In this document: positions 4,061 through 5,764 of the stretch, piece by piece | How the letters are laid out: every line of letters starts with the position of its first letter | How positions within the stretch are numbered: position 1 is the stretch's first letter | DNA from: CAYYNQ01 sp964473105 | GTDB lineage: Bacteria > Sumerlaeota > Sumerlaeia > MVZB01 | Direction of reading: 5' to 3' | Assembly (NCBI GenBank): GCA_964473105.1 | Contig: CAYYNQ010000064.1 | Coordinates: forward strand, 1-5,764 | DNA: 5,764 bases | Notes under the pieces: model-generated | Database searches by the model: none | What the model was told of the DNA's origin: nothing | The model's input: the letters and a program-made list of their open reading frames with translations, nothing else | Made by a program: the position numbers and the translations under genes

Positions 4061-5764
4061 CTACAGGGGGATCTTGTCGCAGATGATGCGTTCTTTCACG
4101 TCGATCTCCCTGCCCTTGACCGGGAGACGGTCCGCGGGATGATCAACCGAGAGATTTTCTGCTCTGACATTCCTGACCTTGATCGGGCGATGCCGCAGTT
4201 TCTTGCGGGCATCGTGGCAGGGTTGCTCGATGTTATCATACCGCTCGACCAAGTAAACCAGATTCCGGCTCGTATCGGTCGCGGTCGGGAAGCTGGTGCT
4301 GTTGCCGATCATCACGATGTTCCCCGACACGTTGTCCCGGAGGGAGACACTGTTCTCATGGCCCTTCAGGCCGAAGTATTCAATCCCCAGGGGCTGTCCC
4401 GTGAGTCTTGTCCTGAACAGCATCGCGTCGGCTGAACCGGACATGGGGTTGAAGATCTTGGTTCTTGAGACACCGGTCACAGCGATCTCCCTGGCCTGCG
4501 GTGAAACGCTCCCGGCAGGAGCATCGTCAAGCAGCCTATTCCGGACAATCACGCGTGAGACATGGGAGGGGAATGTCTTGTCCCTGTAGATGTTGGCCCA
4601 CACGACGCTGCCGTTATTCCGAACCCTCAACAACATCGGGGAGCGCCGGACATAAACACTGGCCAAGTCGGACAAGCCGTGACTTGATTTCATGGTGTTG
4701 GCTGCAATGACCAGGTCCGCCGTGCCGTCCCGTAACTGGGCCAGCGAAATACCCGACTCGCTCTGGCCGTAATGGCTGTTCGGTGCCGAATGCCCGTAGG
4801 TCTCGTTGACATGGACGTTCCCGTCAATGTCGATGATCGTGAAGAGGATATCGCGGTCCCGGCTGAGCTTGTTGTAGTTTGCATCGCCACACAGGGCAAA
4901 CAGCCTTATGTGGTCAGAGGGGATATCGCCCGGCTCGGGAGTGGGATCGGGGTCGGGAAGATGGCCAGGATCGGGATTACCATCGATGGGAACCGCCACA
5001 GCTGTCAAACCCCTGTTGATCGGCCCGATCCTCTCACCGTCCAATGTCCACCACCACCTGTTCACCGTGATCCGATTGGCCCTGCTGCTGAAGCGGATGG
5101 AGGTGGCATCACCTGCGTTCACGGTTCCACCGTCGAAATCGATCCTGCCGGACCCGCTTCCGCTTTCGTTGGAAAATCCACCGTAGCTGTTGTTGACCAA
5201 AACAGGGGTGACCGCCTGCCTGAACTCGACATGCAGGTCGTTGGCGTCCTGCTTGGTGTTGTTCACGAACCTCAACTCACGATTCGCACCGGCCAGGGCT
5301 TCCCGGCCTTTGAATCCGGGAAGGCCGCCGCCGACCATGTATCCGCCGCCGATACCACCGCGGTCGATGATGAATCCGCCAATATCAGGATCTCCAGGAT
5401 TGGGGTTGGGTCCCGGATCCGGTCCAGGCCCTGGTCCCGGTTCCGGGTCAGGTACCGGTTCCACGCCGCCCTGGATGAAAGGCCTGTAATTGATGACCTG
5501 GTTGTAGGCGTTGTGGCCGATCAGGTCATATTTCGTGCCATACATGTGCTTGGCCCAGATGATGCTCCCGACGCTGTCGGTGCATATGACCACCGCGACA
5601 ACGGCGTTGTTCGACATGCGTGCACGCCCACAGGCGATATAGCGCGTGTCTCCATTGTAGCCCTCGGTCTGCACGACCGACTTCAGCTCCTGGATCCTGG
5701 GGTAGGTGCGGAACCATTCCACGTCCCCGTTGGGCCGTGTCTTCATCAGGTATGCGCCGTCGTT
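4061..5764 (-). CDS. Large secreted beta-propeller-like repeat protein with an inserted module, 5' end cut by the window
   Basis: The frame is open from the window edge (5764) to TAG at 4063-4061, 567 codons; numbering here starts at the edge. The Met at 5746 is probably internal, because the codons before it (NDGAYL) continue a repeat. Repeats follow a pattern of hydrophobic strand, x-G-x-V-x-W-x-x-x-Y: NGDVEWFRTYP at 12-22, VGSIIWAKHMYG at 65-76, DGNVHVNETYG at 314-324, NGSVVWANIYRD at 384-395 and a degenerate GQPLGIEYFG at 456-465. These resemble blade repeats of secreted propeller proteins. Between repeats two and three lies a Pro/Gly/Asp linker (103-127), a Gly-rich stretch, a possible beta-sandwich domain at about 161-256 (LRFVNNTKQDANDLHVEF and onward, with W237-W239) and a second linker (259-282). 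The last 55 residues are basic/acidic mixed, with Cys516 and Cys562 that could bond. No catalytic motif is seen; a binding, adhesion or structural role outside the cytoplasm is inferred. The signal peptide would lie beyond the window. The specific family is not recognised. Confidence 0.88.
   Translation of the reverse strand, partial: NDGAYLMKTRPNGDVEWFRTYPRIQELKSVVQTEGYNGDTRYIACGRARMSNNAVVAVVICTDSVGSIIWAKHMYGTKYDLIGHNAYNQVINYRPFIQGGVEPVPDPEPGPGPGPDPGPNPNPGDPDIGGFIIDRGGIGGGYMVGGGLPGFKGREALAGANRELRFVNNTKQDANDLHVEFRQAVTPVLVNNSYGGFSNESGSGSGRIDFDGGTVNAGDATSIRFSSRANRITVNRWWWTLDGERIGPINRGLTAVAVPIDGNPDPGHLPDPDPTPEPGDIPSDHIRLFALCGDANYNKLSRDRDILFTIIDIDGNVHVNETYGHSAPNSHYGQSESGISLAQLRDGTADLVIAANTMKSSHGLSDLASVYVRRSPMLLRVRNNGSVVWANIYRDKTFPSHVSRVIVRNRLLDDAPAGSVSPQAREIAVTGVSRTKIFNPMSGSADAMLFRTRLTGQPLGIEYFGLKGHENSVSLRDNVSGNIVMIGNSTSFPTATDTSRNLVYLVERYDNIEQPCHDARKKLRHRPIKVRNVRAENLSVDHPADRLPVKGREIDVKERIICDKIPL
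4919..4990 (-). repeat. Second Pro/Asp/Gly-rich linker within the propeller-like gene
   Basis: Residues 259-282 (numbered from the window edge) are dominated by P-D-P and P-E-P units (PDPGHLPDPDPTPEPGD). It closes the inserted module before the propeller-like repeats resume with SDHIRLFALCGDAN. Confidence 0.8.
5384..5458 (-). repeat. First Pro/Gly-rich linker within the propeller-like gene
   Basis: Residues 103-127 (numbered from the window edge) alternate Pro with Gly, Asp, Glu and Asn (PDPEPGPGPGPDPGPNPNP). The DNA is a degenerate hexamer-like array of CCnGGn units, which can change length by slippage in frame. It opens the inserted module. Confidence 0.85.

Noticed and set aside
3941..4435. 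A 164-codon plus-strand frame spanning the terminator and the 3' end of the propeller-like gene
   Set aside because: It crosses a textbook terminator of the opposite strand and then runs antisense to a clear coding frame; its sequence resembles no family.
5384..5458. The repetitive CCnGGn DNA as a possible tandem-repeat locus or CRISPR-like array
   Set aside because: There are no uniform repeats with unique spacers. The pattern is fully explained by in-frame Pro-Gly/Asp codons of a linker.

Overview
The window is 5.76 kb of moderately GC-rich bacterial DNA. All four protein genes I can support read on the minus strand, so transcription runs from high to low coordinates. Both outermost genes are cut by the window edges. 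The mix is a large secreted repeat protein with Pro/Gly-rich linkers, a DjlA-type co-chaperone, a pseudopilin with a big C-terminal head, and a Tat-exported formylglycine sulfatase. It fits a Gram-negative, polysaccharide-degrading bacterium of the PVC superphylum or a neighbouring phylum (Lentisphaerota, Planctomycetota, Kiritimatiellota, Hydrogenedentota or Sumerlaeota). That placement rests on remembered family resemblance, not a search, and is tentative.

Layout in transcription order. (1) 5764-4061: the 3' 567 codons of a large secreted protein. Beta-propeller-like repeats are interrupted by a roughly 175-residue module bracketed by two Pro/Asp/Gly linkers. A textbook intrinsic terminator follows at 4003-3971. 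(2) 3828-3103: a DjlA-like protein (glycine-rich membrane anchor, TerB-like domain, C-terminal J domain) with a good sigma70-type promoter at 3886-3858. The promoter shows that translation starts at the ATG at 3828, not at the upstream in-frame GTG at 3858. Several hairpins follow its stop. (3) 3102-2548: 555 bases without a convincing gene, holding a candidate promoter and a long inverted repeat. (4) 2547-1897: a type IV pilin-like or type II secretion G-like prepilin. (5) 1896-1655: a spacer with a compound hairpin, a poly-G tract and a short motif also found upstream of the prepilin. (6) 1654-1: the first 551 codons of a Cys-type sulfatase that enters a chitobiase-like C-terminal domain just as the window ends.

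The strong terminator and the separate promoter make the propeller protein and the co-chaperone independent units. The prepilin and sulfatase lie 242 bases apart on the same strand and share an 11-base element in their leaders, so they may be co-regulated. A surface pseudopilin next to a secreted sulfatase suggests glycan handling at the cell envelope, but that link is inferred. I see no CRISPR array, tRNA, rRNA, insertion sequence or phage gene. I found no clear evidence of a wholly new system. The most unusual items are the module inserted into the propeller protein, the shared upstream motif of the prepilin/sulfatase pair, and the structured gene-free region.
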